Positions 32,292 to 41,026 of a DNA stretch of 64,000 bases are shown here, one piece after another (the first letter of the stretch is position 1; every line of letters starts with the position of its first letter). Origin of the DNA: Streptomyces sp. NBC_01016 (GTDB taxonomy: Bacteria > Actinomycetota > Actinomycetes > Streptomycetales > Streptomycetaceae); assembly GCF_026341035.1 (NCBI RefSeq), contig NZ_JAPEOQ010000001.1:2666001-2730000 (forward strand), given 5' to 3'. The position numbers and the translations under genes were made by a program. The notes beneath the pieces were generated by a model. The model saw only the letters and a program-made list of their open reading frames with translations. It had not been told where the DNA came from and did no database searches.

Positions 32292-32885
32292 ATGGAAGCA
32301 TTCACCACGCACACCGGCCGGGCCGTCCCGCTGCGCCGCAGCAATGTCGACACCGACCAGATCATCCCCGCCCACTGGCTCAAGAAGGTGACGCGGGACG
32401 GGTTCGAGGACGGGCTGTTCGAGGCCTGGCGCAAGGACTCCGAGTTCGTCCTCAACAAGCCCGAGCGCGAGGGTGCCACCGTCCTGGTGGCAGGTCCCGA
32501 CTTCGGCACCGGCTCGTCCCGTGAGCACGCCGTCTGGGCCCTGCAGAACTACGGCTTCAAGACCGTCATCTCCTCCCGCTTCGCGGACATCTTCCGCGGC
32601 AACTCCCTCAAGAACGGTCTGCTGACCGTGGTTCTCGACCAGAAGGTCGTGGACGCGCTGTGGGACCTGGTGGAGAACGACCCGCAGGCCGAGATCACGG
32701 TCGACCTGCAGGAGCGCGAAGTTCGGGCCGAAGGCGTCACCGCGTCCTTCGAACTGGACGAGAACTCCCGCTGGCGGCTGCTGAACGGGCTCGACGACAT
32801 CAGCATCACGCTGCGCAACGAGGACGACATCGCCGCCTACGAGGCGAAGCGCCCGGCCTTCAAGCCGCAGACGGTCCAGGTCTGA
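32292..32885 (+). CDS. leuD: 3-isopropylmalate dehydratase small subunit
   Basis: 197 residues, family length. Swivel-domain signatures: [18 protein letters not shown] (about residues 15-32), [17 protein letters not shown] (about 69-85) and [15 protein letters not shown] (about 97-111). Forms the heterodimer with LeuC. Transcript ends at the hairpin 32962-32992. Confidence 0.96.
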   Translation: MEAFTTHTGRAVPLRRSNVDTDQIIPAHWLKKVTRDGFEDGLFEAWRKDSEFVLNKPEREGATVLVAGPDFGTGSSREHAVWALQNYGFKTVISSRFADIFRGNSLKNGLLTVVLDQKVVDALWDLVENDPQAEITVDLQEREVRAEGVTASFELDENSRWRLLNGLDDISITLRNEDDIAAYEAKRPAFKPQTVQV

Positions 32886-33203
32886 GCCGACCGGATTCCT
32901 ACGGCTCTCTAACGGATCCGTAGCCCGGCAAGGCTTATTCAGGCCACATCGACAGGGCCCCGTACCCCCAATCGTGCACCGGTTGGGGGTACTTCTGTGT
33001 CCGGCTCCAAAGCCCCTCCCGGGCCCTGCGCGAGGGGGTGCCGTGACCTCTCAACTCCCTTGAATACCAGGGGTGTTCTGGGGGTAAGCGTGCGTCGGAG
33101 ACACTCTGGGCAAGCACGTCGTACGAGGCTCCAGAAGGGGCTTCTGGGGCGGGAGTTGCACCCTGCGGAGGCGACAACTCGCCCCAGATGGCACAATCTG
33201 TGC
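32886..33203. other. Intergenic region leuD to small ORF
   Basis: 318 bp. It holds the leuCD terminator and then a promoter-like tail ending in CACAATCTGTGCATG, where a CACAAT -10-like box lies close to the next ATG. No other gene is supported. Confidence 0.55.
32962..32992 (+). terminator. Terminator of leuCD
   Basis: Perfect 10-bp stem GTACCCCCAA/TTGGGGGTAC with an 11-base loop, followed by TTCTGTG. Confidence 0.82.
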
Positions 33204-33443
33204 ATGGAACACGACGGCCAACTCCAGCTGTATGCGGCGGTCGCGGACCAACTCAAGGAAGCGCACGCAAGAGTGCGCACACTGCAAGTCCCGGAGGGCG
33301 TACGGATGGCGCTGACCCGGAAGCTGCTGGCCGTCACGGCCGCGGCCAAACACGATCTCGCCGGTGCGGCAAGGCGTCTGGAGCGATTCATGGCGGACCT
33401 CGACGACTTCGAAGAGGGCTCCATCACTGAAGAGGAACTCTGA
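33204..33443 (+). CDS. Conserved-looking small helical protein (79 aa), function unknown
   Basis: MEHDGQLQLYAAVADQLKEAHARVRTLQ ... continues to an acidic end (DDFEEGSITEEEL). Predicted all-helical, with heptad-like spacing of Leu/Val/Ala over residues 8-66, so a coiled coil or helical hairpin is likely. No catalytic motif. The ATG sits at a promoter-like CACAATCTGTGC, so the mRNA may be nearly leaderless. It lies between leuD and hup with its own transcription. GC3 supports coding. Confidence 0.7.
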   Translation: MEHDGQLQLYAAVADQLKEAHARVRTLQVPEGVRMALTRKLLAVTAAAKHDLAGAARRLERFMADLDDFEEGSITEEEL

Positions 33444-33574
33444 GGCTGTCCAGTTCGTTGCGGCACAAGGGTGATTAGCCCGTTTCGCGTTTGATTTGCG
33501 GTATATATCTGCCTAACGTGCGAAAAGCCGGTGCGAAAAAGATTCGCTCCGGCAATGTCTCCGAAGGGGAAGAC

Positions 33575-34264
33575 GTGAACAAGGCGCAGCTCGTAGAAGC
33601 CATTGCCGACAAGGTTGGTGGCCGTCAGCAGGCCGCTGACGCCGTCGACGCCGTACTCGACGCCATCGTGCGTTCCGTGGTCAGCGGTGACCGCGTCTCG
33701 GTCACGGGCTTCGGCTCGTTCGAGAAGGTCGACCGCCCGGCCCGCTACGCCCGCAACCCGCAGACCGGGGAGCGCGTCCGGGTCAAGAAGACCTCGGTGC
33801 CGCGTTTCCGCGCGGGCCAGGGCTTCAAGGACCTCGTCGCGGGTTCGAAGAAGCTCCCGAAGAACGACGTCGCGGTCAAGAAGGCGCCCAAGGGCAGCCT
33901 GAGCGGCGGCGCTTCGGCGACGGTCAAGAAGGCGGCGGCCAAGAAGGCCACCACCGCCAAGAAGGCCACCGCCAAGAAGACGACGGCGAAGAAGACCACC
34001 GCCGCCAAGAAGGCGACCCCGGCCAAGAAGGCGACCACCGCCAAGAAGGCCGCCACCGCCAAGAAGGCCACGGCGAAGAAGACCGCCGCCAAGAAGGCGG
34101 CCCCGGCCAAGAAGGCGACCACCGCCAAGAAGGCGGCCCCGGCGAAGAAGGCCACCGCCAAGAAGACGGCGCCCGCCACGAAGGCCACGGCCAAGAAGGC
34201 GCCCGCCAAGAAGTCCACGGCGCGCAAGACCACCGCCAAGAAGGCCACCGCCCGCAAGAAGTAA
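33575..34264 (+). CDS. hupS: HU-family DNA-binding protein with lysine-rich tail (HupS type)
   Basis: 229 residues from GTG with AAGGGGA upstream. Residues 1-94 are a standard HU domain (NKAQLVEAIADKVGGRQQAADAV, VTGFGSFEKVDRPARYARNPQTGE). Residues about 100-229 are a run of (A/T/P)AKK-type repeats, resembling eukaryotic H1/mycobacterial HupB tails, which bind DNA non-specifically and are targets for acetylation. In Streptomyces this two-domain HU is linked to spore nucleoid compaction. The 5' region has TATATATCT at about 33512-33520 as an AT-rich promoter core. Confidence 0.93.
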   Translation: MNKAQLVEAIADKVGGRQQAADAVDAVLDAIVRSVVSGDRVSVTGFGSFEKVDRPARYARNPQTGERVRVKKTSVPRFRAGQGFKDLVAGSKKLPKNDVAVKKAPKGSLSGGASATVKKAAAKKATTAKKATAKKTTAKKTTAAKKATPAKKATTAKKAATAKKATAKKTAAKKAAPAKKATTAKKAAPAKKATAKKTAPATKATAKKAPAKKSTARKTTAKKATARKK

Positions 34265-34303
34265 GTCGCTTCTTGGGCGTACGCCACAAGGTTGCTCACG
34301 CGT

Positions 34304-34335
34304 CGGGCCGGGCTCCCTTCGGGGAGACCGGCCCG
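34304..34335. terminator. Terminator between hupS and the convergent 70-aa gene
   Basis: Stem CGGGCCGG/CCGGCCCG extended by CTCCC/GGGAG around a TTCG tetraloop with one internal mismatch. It lies 40 bp after hupS and just beyond the stop of the minus-strand gene. Confidence 0.75.
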
Positions 34336-34375
34336 CGGTGTGTCCAGGGGTCCTCGCCGGGCCCCACGGGGGTTT

Positions 34376-34588
34376 TCAGAAGGTCTGCAGGGTCACCAGC
34401 GTGATCCGCCGCGCGTCGGCCGCGCCCTCGGTGTCCTGCATCTCGATGCGCACCCGCTGCCCGGGGCGCAGCAGTCGCAGGCCGCCCGCGTCGAAGGCGG
34501 CGGCGTCGAAGGGGACGGGCGTGCCGTCGTCCAGAAGGACGCTGCCGGCACGGGTTTCGGAGTCGTACGTGTACGCGGTGGCCTGCAT
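34376..34588 (-). CDS. Small protein (70 aa), cold-shock-domain-like OB fold possible
   Basis: The sequence MQATAYTYDSETRAGSVLLDDG ... ends ARRITLVTLQTF. The order of strands and the LRLLRPGQRVRIEM segment (about residues 37-50) resemble a cold-shock/OB-fold domain, but the RNP aromatic residues are absent, so nucleic-acid binding is doubtful. It is 13 bp downstream of cofC on the same strand and likely co-transcribed. Function unknown. Confidence 0.7.
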   Translation of the reverse strand: MQATAYTYDSETRAGSVLLDDGTPVPFDAAAFDAGGLRLLRPGQRVRIEMQDTEGAADARRITLVTLQTF

Positions 34589-34601
34589 ACGGGCAGCGTA
34601 C

Positions 34602-35237
34602 TCAGTCCGGGATCAGGAGCCCCGCCGCGGCCCTCGCGGTGTGCGGGCCCACGCCGAGGGCGAGCGCCGCCCGCAGGTCGTCGCCGGTGTCGACGTCCTG
34701 GCGTACGGAGTGGACGCCTTCGACGGGGAGTTCCGCGGCGCCGGACGCCGTGTGGCGGGCGCGCGATGCCCCGCCGAATGCGGGCAGCAATTCCGTGCCG
34801 GGGGCCGCGGACAAGAGCGTTGTGCCGATTCCGGCGGCATCGGGCAGAAATGCGCGGGGAAATGCGGCGGCCGTCGCGAGAACGCGGGCCAATTCGGAGG
34901 GGCGCAGGGCCGGCAGATCGGCGTTCAGGGCGGCTATGGCGGCGGCCCGGCGTTCGGAGCGTACGAACGCCTCTCCATGCGCGAGAGCGGCGTTGAGGCC
35001 CGCCTGTGGGCTGTCCGGGACCACGCGGGCGCCCAGGGCCGCCAGTTCGCGCTCCGCGCGGGAATCGTCCGTGACGACCACCACATCCCGCACCGCCGTA
35101 CAGGCCCGCGCGGCTGCCACGGTGTCCTGGGCGAACGCCAGGGCGAGGCTTGGGCGCAGGGCGTCTCCCGCCGTGGGGGCCAGTCTGCTCTTGGCCCGCA
35201 CCAGCGGTTTCAGCGGTATCACCAGGGTCCACTGCAC
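34602..35237 (-). CDS. cofC: 2-phospho-L-lactate guanylyltransferase (coenzyme F420 biosynthesis)
   Basis: 211 residues from GTG. Nucleotidyltransferase fold: IPLKPLVRAKSRLAP (about residues 6-20) is the CofC nucleotide-binding start; VVVTDDSRAERELAALGA and AIAALNADLPALRPSEL (the D-x-D-type metal site region, NADLPAL) are typical. It activates 2-phospholactate or phosphoenolpyruvate with GTP on the way to F420. Other F420 genes are not in this window. The longer upstream frame to 35501 overlaps plsC and was rejected. Confidence 0.85.
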   Translation of the reverse strand: MQWTLVIPLKPLVRAKSRLAPTAGDALRPSLALAFAQDTVAAARACTAVRDVVVVTDDSRAERELAALGARVVPDSPQAGLNAALAHGEAFVRSERRAAAIAALNADLPALRPSELARVLATAAAFPRAFLPDAAGIGTTLLSAAPGTELLPAFGGASRARHTASGAAELPVEGVHSVRQDVDTGDDLRAALALGVGPHTARAAAGLLIPD

Positions 35238-35358
35238 GCGCCTATTGTGACCTGTGCATGAGGTGCGGCTGTCCGTGCGGGCGTACGGTGTTCTCGACAG
35301 GCCGGTGGGCCGGGCCGACGCTTGTGCGGCCCAGGCCCCCCTAGAGGAAGGTGTCCGA

Positions 35359-36150
35359 GTGTCCCGCCGCAGAATCGGCTTCTGGTACCGCTCCGCCGCG
35401 GTCCTCTGCAAACCACCGCTGGTGGTTCTGTTCAAGCGGGACTGGCGTGGAATGGAGAACATTCCGGCCGACGGAGGTTTTATCACCGCGGTCAACCACA
35501 ATTCGCATCTGGATCCGTTCCTCTACGCCCACTTTCAGTACAACACGGGACGGGTCCCGCGTTTCCTCGCCAAGCACGGCCTCTTCAGGAAGGGGTTCGT
35601 GGGCGCGGCGATGCGCGGCACCGGACAGATTCCCGTCTATCGCGAGTCCACGAACGCGCTGAGTGCCTTCCGGGCCGCGATCGACGCGGTGGAGCGCGGT
35701 GAGTGTGTGGCCTTCTATCCGGAAGGAACGCTCACCCGCGATCCCCAACTGTGGCCGATGACCGGAAAGACGGGCGTCGCGCGCGTGGCGCTGCAGACGA
35801 AGTGCCCGGTGATTCCGGTCGGCCAGTGGGGCGCCACCGAAGCGCTCGCGCCGTACTCCAAGAAGCCGGACTTCTTCCCGCGTAAAACGCACCATGTGCT
35901 CGCCGGTGAGCCCGTCGACCTCTCCGAGTTCTACGACAGGGAGATCACGCCCGACCTCCTTAAGGAGGTGACCGAGGTCATCATGACCGCGATCACCGCC
36001 GAGGTGGCGGAGCTGCGCGGCGAGAAGGCACCGGAGAAGCGTTACGACCCGCGTGAGGCGCGCATCCAGCAGCGGCGCAAGTTGCATGGGGACAAGGGCA
36101 GTTCGGCCACTTCGGCCGCGAGCGGTACGACCGAGGAGAGCAGCAAGTGA
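35359..36150 (+). CDS. plsC: 1-acyl-sn-glycerol-3-phosphate acyltransferase family protein
   Basis: 263 residues from GTG with GAGGAAGG seven bases upstream. PlsC motifs: NHNSHLDPF (catalytic HxxxxD, about residues 53-61), GTGQIPVYRES (motif II), FYPEGTLTRD (motif III, about 118-127) and VIPVGQWGA (motif IV). Adds the second acyl chain to lysophosphatidate at the membrane. Its stop overlaps the gpsA start (GTGA). Acyltransferase plus G3P dehydrogenase together supply phosphatidate. Confidence 0.9.
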   Translation: MSRRRIGFWYRSAAVLCKPPLVVLFKRDWRGMENIPADGGFITAVNHNSHLDPFLYAHFQYNTGRVPRFLAKHGLFRKGFVGAAMRGTGQIPVYRESTNALSAFRAAIDAVERGECVAFYPEGTLTRDPQLWPMTGKTGVARVALQTKCPVIPVGQWGATEALAPYSKKPDFFPRKTHHVLAGEPVDLSEFYDREITPDLLKEVTEVIMTAITAEVAELRGEKAPEKRYDPREARIQQRRKLHGDKGSSATSAASGTTEESSK

Positions 36151-37157
36151 CACGACCCGTGAAGGCCGCCGTCTTCGGCACCGGCTCCTGGGGCACCGCC
36201 TTCGCGATGGTGCTCGCGGACGCGGGCTGCGACGTCACCCTCTGGGCCCGCCGCGCCGAACTCGCCGAGGCCGTCAACTCCACGCGTACGAACCCGGATT
36301 ACCTGCCCGGCGTGGAACTCCCGGAGAACGTGCGGGCCACCGCCGACCCGGCCGAGGCCGCGGCGGACGCCGACTTCACGGTGCTCGCCGTGCCCTCGCA
36401 GACGCTGCGCCAGAACCTGGGGGAGTGGGCGCCGCTGCTCGCTCCCGACACCGTCCTCGTCTCGCTCATGAAGGGCGTCGAGCTCGGTTCGGCGATGCGG
36501 ATGAGCGAGGTCATCGAGGACGTCACGAAGGTCGGTGAGGACCGCATCGCGATCGTCACCGGGCCCAACCTCGCGCGCGAGATCGCCGCACGCCAGCCCG
36601 CCGCCGCGGTCGTCGCCTGCCGCGACGAGGCCGTGGCCCGGCGGCTCCAAGTCGCCAGCCACACCCCGTACTTCAGGCCCTACACGAACACCGACGTGAT
36701 CGGCTGCGAGCTCGGCGGCGCGGTCAAGAACGTGATCGGGCTCGCCGTCGGCATCGCGGACGGCATGGGGCTCGGCGACAACACGAAGGGCTCGCTCATC
36801 ACGCGCGGGCTCGCGGAGACGACCCGGCTCGGGCTCGCCATGGGCGCGGACCCGCTGACGTTCTCCGGACTCGCGGGCCTCGGTGACCTGGTGGCCACCT
36901 GCTCCTCGCCGCTGTCGCGCAACCACACCTTCGGCACGAACCTCGGCAAGGGCATGACCCTTCAGGAGACCATCGCGGTCACCAAGCAGACCGCCGAGGG
37001 CGTCAAGTCCTGCGAGTCGGTGCTCGATCTGGCGCGCCGGCACGGCGTCGACATGCCGATCACGGAGACCGTCGTCGCGATCGTCCACGAGGGCAAGTCC
37101 CCGGTCGTCGCGGTGAAGGAGCTCATGTCGCGCTCCGCCAAGCCGGAACGACGCTGA
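36147..37157 (+). CDS. gpsA: NAD(P)H-dependent glycerol-3-phosphate dehydrogenase
   Basis: 336 residues. Rossmann GxGxxG in FGTGSWGTAFAMVLADAG (about residues 9-26), substrate-binding NVIGLAVGIADGMGLGDNTK (about 192-211, containing the catalytic Lys region in GGAVKNVI), and GLAGLGDLVATCSSPLSRN. Makes sn-glycerol-3-phosphate from DHAP for phospholipids. GTG start overlapping plsC by 4 bp. Confidence 0.95.
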   Translation: MTRPVKAAVFGTGSWGTAFAMVLADAGCDVTLWARRAELAEAVNSTRTNPDYLPGVELPENVRATADPAEAAADADFTVLAVPSQTLRQNLGEWAPLLAPDTVLVSLMKGVELGSAMRMSEVIEDVTKVGEDRIAIVTGPNLAREIAARQPAAAVVACRDEAVARRLQVASHTPYFRPYTNTDVIGCELGGAVKNVIGLAVGIADGMGLGDNTKGSLITRGLAETTRLGLAMGADPLTFSGLAGLGDLVATCSSPLSRNHTFGTNLGKGMTLQETIAVTKQTAEGVKSCESVLDLARRHGVDMPITETVVAIVHEGKSPVVAVKELMSRSAKPERR

Positions 37158-37237
37158 GCGACGGCGTACGACAACTGTGCGACCGGGGCTCTGCGGGCGC
37201 TGACTCTCGTACTACCAGCAGGTACGCTCAACGCGAT

Positions 37238-38401
37238 ATGAGCAGCGAGAACCTCCCCCAGAGCCCTGCGTCCACCGCAGGTGGGCCCAAGCCGCGTGTG
37301 GCCGTCGTCTTCGGTGGCCGCAGCTCCGAGCACGGCGTCTCCGTGGTCACGGCGGGCGCCGTGCTGCGCGCCATCGACCGCTCCAAGTACGACGTGTTGC
37401 CGATCGGCATCACGCGCGCGGGGCGTTGGGCGCTGACGTCGGACGATCCCGAGCGGATGGCCATCACCGACCGACAGGTGCCGGACGTCGCCGATCTCGC
37501 CGAGTCGCCCGAGGGCGGCGTGGTCCTCCCGGTCGACCCGGGCTCCCGCGAAGTCGTCTACAACGAGCCGGGATCGGTCCCCAAGGCCCTCGGCGAGGTC
37601 GACGTGGTCTTCCCCGTGCTGCACGGCCCGTACGGCGAGGACGGCACGATCCAGGGCCTCCTGGACCTCTCCGGAACCCCGTACGTCGGCTGCGGTGTGC
37701 TCTCCTCGGCCGTCGGCCAGGACAAGGAGTACATGAAGCGCATCTTCACGTCCTTCGGGCTGAAGGTGGGGCCCTACTTGGTCGTGCGCCCGCGCGAGTG
37801 GGAGCAGGACCAGGAAGGCGCCCGCCGCCGCGTCGCCGACTTCGTCGGGGACCACGGCTGGCCGCTGTTCATCAAGCCCGCGCGCGCGGGTTCGTCGATC
37901 GGCATCACGAAGGTCGACTCCTTCGAAGGGCTCGACGAGGCGATCGAGACGGCCCGTGAGCACGACCCGAAGGTGATCATCGAGGCCGGCATCGTCGGGC
38001 GCGAGATCGAGTGCGGGGTCCTGGAGTTCGAGGACGGGCCGCGTGCCTCCGTCCCGGCCGAGATCCCGCCGGCCGACTCCCACGCCTTCTACGACTTCGA
38101 GGCGAAGTACATCGACTCCGCGGCCGGCATCGTGCCCGCGCCGCTGAGCGAGGAGCAGACCGCCGAGGTCCGCCGGCTCGCCGTCGACGCCTTCGAGGCC
38201 ATGTCCTGCGAGGGGATCGTGCGGGCGGACTTCTTCCTCGACGAGGAAGGGGAGTTCGTCATCAACGAGATCAACACGCTGCCGGGCTTCACGCCGATCT
38301 CCATGTACCCGCGGATGTGGCAGGAGAGCGGAGTGAGCTACCCGGAGCTGGTGGACCGGCTCATCCAGGCGGCGCTGCGGCGGTCGACCGGACTGCGGTA
38401 A
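37238..38401 (+). CDS. ddl: D-alanine--D-alanine ligase
   Basis: 387 residues. ATP-grasp enzyme: VVFGGRSSEHGVSV (about residues 22-35), HGPYGEDGTIQGLL (about 129-142), FIKPARAGSSIGI (about 211-223) and EINTLPGFTPISMYP (about 345-359). It joins two D-Ala for cell-wall precursors. 80 bp after gpsA; probably a separate promoter or the same operon. Nothing in the active-site segments suggests D-Lac or D-Ser specificity. Confidence 0.95.
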   Translation: MSSENLPQSPASTAGGPKPRVAVVFGGRSSEHGVSVVTAGAVLRAIDRSKYDVLPIGITRAGRWALTSDDPERMAITDRQVPDVADLAESPEGGVVLPVDPGSREVVYNEPGSVPKALGEVDVVFPVLHGPYGEDGTIQGLLDLSGTPYVGCGVLSSAVGQDKEYMKRIFTSFGLKVGPYLVVRPREWEQDQEGARRRVADFVGDHGWPLFIKPARAGSSIGITKVDSFEGLDEAIETAREHDPKVIIEAGIVGREIECGVLEFEDGPRASVPAEIPPADSHAFYDFEAKYIDSAAGIVPAPLSEEQTAEVRRLAVDAFEAMSCEGIVRADFFLDEEGEFVINEINTLPGFTPISMYPRMWQESGVSYPELVDRLIQAALRRSTGLR

Positions 38402-38424
38402 CCACACCTTCCATGACAGGCGTT

Positions 38425-38943
38425 CTAGTCGGCGATCCCCTTGGGGATCGCCTTCTTGATGGGGGCGGCCAGGTCGACCAGGGAGCCCGCCCCGTTCTTG
38501 GTCACCTCGTCCTTGGGGATCGTCACCTCTACGTAGGCGAGGCGTCCGCCCGTCGTCATCCGCTGTGCGCCGTCGTCGAGTTCGTCCGCGACCCAGCCGA
38601 CGCCGTCGATCGTCGCCGTGTTGCTGCTCGTCTTCAACGCCGCGTCGGGCCACGGCACGCCGCAGCGCAGTATGATCGCGGGGCTTCCCCACGCCGCGGT
38701 GAGCTCCGAGCCCGGTTCGGGATCGTTGCGCTCGAGTCCGTCGACCTTCTCCGGCAGGACCTTGTCCAGGTTCCGGCACAGCTTGGCGGCCTTCGCGTCC
38801 GGAGTGGGAACCGCCGCCTTTGGCGCCTCGTCCGTCGAAGCGCAGCCCGCGGTGGCGATCAGCAAGGAGAGCGAGGGCACCGCGATGGACAGGCGGATCA
38901 GTCGGCCGTGCCGGATCCGGTGACGATATGACTTCACCGGCAC
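38425..38943 (-). CDS. DUF3515 lipoprotein
   Basis: 172 residues with a lipobox IATAGC (Cys at about residue 34) after a basic hydrophobic signal (RLIRLSIAVPSLSLL). The mature part is of DUF3515 type, with conserved Cys in KLCRNLDKVLP and ILRCGVPWP. It is exported and lipid-anchored; function unknown. Convergent with ddl with only 23 bp between. Confidence 0.85.
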   Translation of the reverse strand: MPVKSYRHRIRHGRLIRLSIAVPSLSLLIATAGCASTDEAPKAAVPTPDAKAAKLCRNLDKVLPEKVDGLERNDPEPGSELTAAWGSPAIILRCGVPWPDAALKTSSNTATIDGVGWVADELDDGAQRMTTGGRLAYVEVTIPKDEVTKNGAGSLVDLAAPIKKAIPKGIAD

Positions 38944-38957
38944 AGCGTAGACGGGGG

Positions 38958-39191
38958 CTACAGGTGGACCACCGGGCAGGTCAGAGTGCGCGTGATGCCG
39001 TCCACCTGCTGGACCTTGGCGACCACCATGCGGCCGAGCTCGTCGACCGTGTCGGCCTGCGCGCGCACGATCACGTCGTAGGGGCCGGTGACGTCCTCGG
39101 CCTGGATCACTCCTGGAATCTTCCCGATCAGCTCGGCGACGGTCGACGCCTTGCCTACTTCGGTCTGGATCAGGATGTACGCCTGTACCAC
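38958..39191 (-). CDS. Lrp/AsnC ligand-binding (RAM) domain protein, no HTH
   Basis: 77 residues from GTG with GGAGG four bases upstream. Only the effector domain is present: AYILIQTEVGKASTVAELIG, GVIQAEDVTGPYDVIVRAQAD, VDELGRMVVAKVQQVDGITRT. There is no DNA-binding half. Such stand-alone RAM proteins may modulate full-length Lrp regulators by mixed oligomers. It lies 14 bp upstream of the lipoprotein gene on the same strand. Confidence 0.9.
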   Translation of the reverse strand: MVQAYILIQTEVGKASTVAELIGKIPGVIQAEDVTGPYDVIVRAQADTVDELGRMVVAKVQQVDGITRTLTCPVVHL

Positions 39192-39433
39192 GGAACCTCC
39201 AGGGCGGCCACGAGGATCATCACGAGGATCATGTGGGGAGAAAGGGACGCCACGGTATCGCGTCACCGCTCGCCGCGGGGAGACCCGGTGGCGGCTGTGG
39301 CGCCCACGGACGTGGAAGGCAGGCCCGTGACACAAACCGTACCCATGACAGAGACGGCCCGCGACCGCAAGCGGGCCGGGGCATTCGGCCCTGGCGGGCG
39401 GCAGCGAACCGGGGCAGAAAGGGCAGCACGCGC

Positions 39434-40417
39434 ATGAAGGGCACCGTCGGCGAGTTGGGGGAGTTCGGCCTCATCCGAGAGCTGACCTCTCGGCTCACCA
39501 CCACCCCGGCCGTACGCATCGGTCCCGGCGACGACGCCGCCGTGATCGCGGCACCGGACCGCAGGGTCGTCGCCAGCACGGACGTCCTGCTGGAGAACCG
39601 GCACTTCAGGCGCGACTGGTCCACCGCGTACGACGTCGGGCGCAAGGCCGCCGCGCAGAACCTCGCCGACATCGCGGCCATGGGCGCCGTGCCGACGGCG
39701 CTGCTCCTCGGCCTCGTGGTGCCCGCCGAACTGCCCGCGTCCTGGCCGTCGGAGCTGATGGACGGGCTGCGCGACGAGTGCCAGGTGGCGGGCGCCGCCG
39801 TCGTCGGCGGCGATGTCGTACGCGGCGACACGATCACCGTGGCGATCACCGCGCTCGGCGACATGCAGGGCCACGAGCCGGTGACCCGGTCCGGCGCACA
39901 GCCCGGTGACGTCGTAGCCGTGACCGGCTGGCTGGGCTGGTCCGCCGCCGGATACGCGGTGCTCTCGCGCGGCTTCCGCTCGCCCCGCGCCTTCGTAGAG
40001 GCGCACCGCCGCCCCGAACCGCCGTACCACGCGGGCCCCGCGGCGGCCGGGCTCGGTGCCACCGCCATGTGTGACGTGAGCGACGGGCTCATCGCCGACC
40101 TGGGCCACATCGCCGAGTCGAGCAAGGTCCGTATCGACATCAAGTCGGGGCAGGTGGATGTGCCCTCGCAGATGAGCGACATCGGCCAGGCCGTCGGTGT
40201 CGACCCGCTGCAGTGGGTGCTGAGCGGGGGCGAGGACCATGCGATCGTGGCCACCTTCCCGCCGTCGGTGAAGCTGCCCGCCCGCTGGAAGGTGATCGGC
40301 GAGGTGCTCGGCCCCTCGTCGCTGTCCCAGGTGACCGTGGACGGGGCGCCCTGGACGAACCAGGGTGGCTGGGACCACTTCGGGGACGGATACGCCGGAG
40401 GCGAGATCGAATCGTGA
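39434..40417 (+). CDS. thiL: Thiamine-monophosphate kinase
   Basis: 327 residues. PurM/AIRS-like kinase: GELGEFGLIREL at the start, RIGPGDDAAV (about residues 30-39, Mg-ATP), AAQNLADIAAMGA, GGDVVRGDTITVAITALGD, CDVSDGLIADLGH. Phosphorylates thiamine phosphate to TPP. The ATG was chosen at the usual family N-terminus (MKGTVGELGEFG). No TPP riboswitch was recognised upstream. Confidence 0.93.
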   Translation: MKGTVGELGEFGLIRELTSRLTTTPAVRIGPGDDAAVIAAPDRRVVASTDVLLENRHFRRDWSTAYDVGRKAAAQNLADIAAMGAVPTALLLGLVVPAELPASWPSELMDGLRDECQVAGAAVVGGDVVRGDTITVAITALGDMQGHEPVTRSGAQPGDVVAVTGWLGWSAAGYAVLSRGFRSPRAFVEAHRRPEPPYHAGPAAAGLGATAMCDVSDGLIADLGHIAESSKVRIDIKSGQVDVPSQMSDIGQAVGVDPLQWVLSGGEDHAIVATFPPSVKLPARWKVIGEVLGPSSLSQVTVDGAPWTNQGGWDHFGDGYAGGEIES

Positions 40418-40487
40418 GGGCGCCGGTGCGGGTGGGCGTGCGCCCGCACCAGGCGTTCTCCGGCAGCTGTGGGCCCGTGGGCACAAA

Positions 40488-40519
40488 AAAGAGCCGGTCC
40501 CCGAGGGGACCGGCTCTTT
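40488..40519. terminator. Bidirectional terminator thiL / rpmB
   Basis: Near-perfect stem AAAGAGCCGGTCCCC with GGGGACCGGCTCTTT, having A/T tracts on both sides. Sits between convergent thiL and rpmB. Confidence 0.9.
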
Positions 40520-40555
40520 AAAGCAACCAGCTAGGTGGCCGCGCTACGCGAAACG

Positions 40556-40741
40556 TCAGCGCGAGACCTTGCCGGCCTTGATGCACGAGGTGCAGGCGTT
40601 GAGGCGCTTCGGCGTCCCACTGATCACGGCACGCACACGCTGGATGTTCGGGTTCCAGCGACGGGGCGTACGGCGGTGCGAGTGGGAGATGCTGTTGCCG
40701 AAGCCCGGCCCCTTGCCACAGACGTCGCAGTTGGCAGCCAC
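40556..40741 (-). CDS. rpmB: 50S ribosomal protein L28 (zinc-ribbon form)
   Basis: 61 residues. CDVCGKGPGFGNSISHSHRRT at the start and NACTSCIKAGKVSR at the end provide two CxxC pairs, so this is the Zn-binding (C+) paralogue. Core RRWNPNIQRVR is conserved. The ribosome site lies in the 40750-40760 region. Confidence 0.95.
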   Translation of the reverse strand: MAANCDVCGKGPGFGNSISHSHRRTPRRWNPNIQRVRAVISGTPKRLNACTSCIKAGKVSR

Positions 40742-40890
40742 GGGTCACTCCAAAGACTTCAGATGCTCTTACGGTTGATCCCGGCATGCCGGGATCAGGA
40801 TCGGAGGATCTGAGTGGCGGTGCCAGGGGATGGCCCGATGAATATCGGGCAACCCGAGCAGCATACAACGGCTGCGTCGGTACAACGAAA

Positions 40891-40906
40891 CTACCATGGC
40901 TGGTAG
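40891..40906. promoter_or_regulatory. Small palindrome upstream of rpmB / DAK gene
   Basis: CTACCA TGGC TGGTAG, perfect 6-bp arms, in the divergent gap. Could be an operator or chance; no regulator is evident. Confidence 0.3.
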
Positions 40907-41026
40907 GGCGGCCCGCCCGGGCTCCGGACCAGGTCGGGGCCGGATTGTGGGCCGGGCCCTCTTTCCGGACGCTCACCTTCCGCGGTCTACTCTGCGGTGC
41001 CAGTCCAGCTGCTCGAGGAGGCGCAG

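Noticed and set aside
34602..35501. Longer 299-residue version of CofC
   Set aside because: The extra N-terminus overlaps plsC on the other strand and lacks family similarity; homology begins at the GTG at 35237.
40891..40906. Palindrome as a Zur-type operator for rpmB
   Set aside because: The rpmB product is the zinc-binding C+ form, which is not the usual Zur target, and the sequence does not resemble an AT-rich Zur box.
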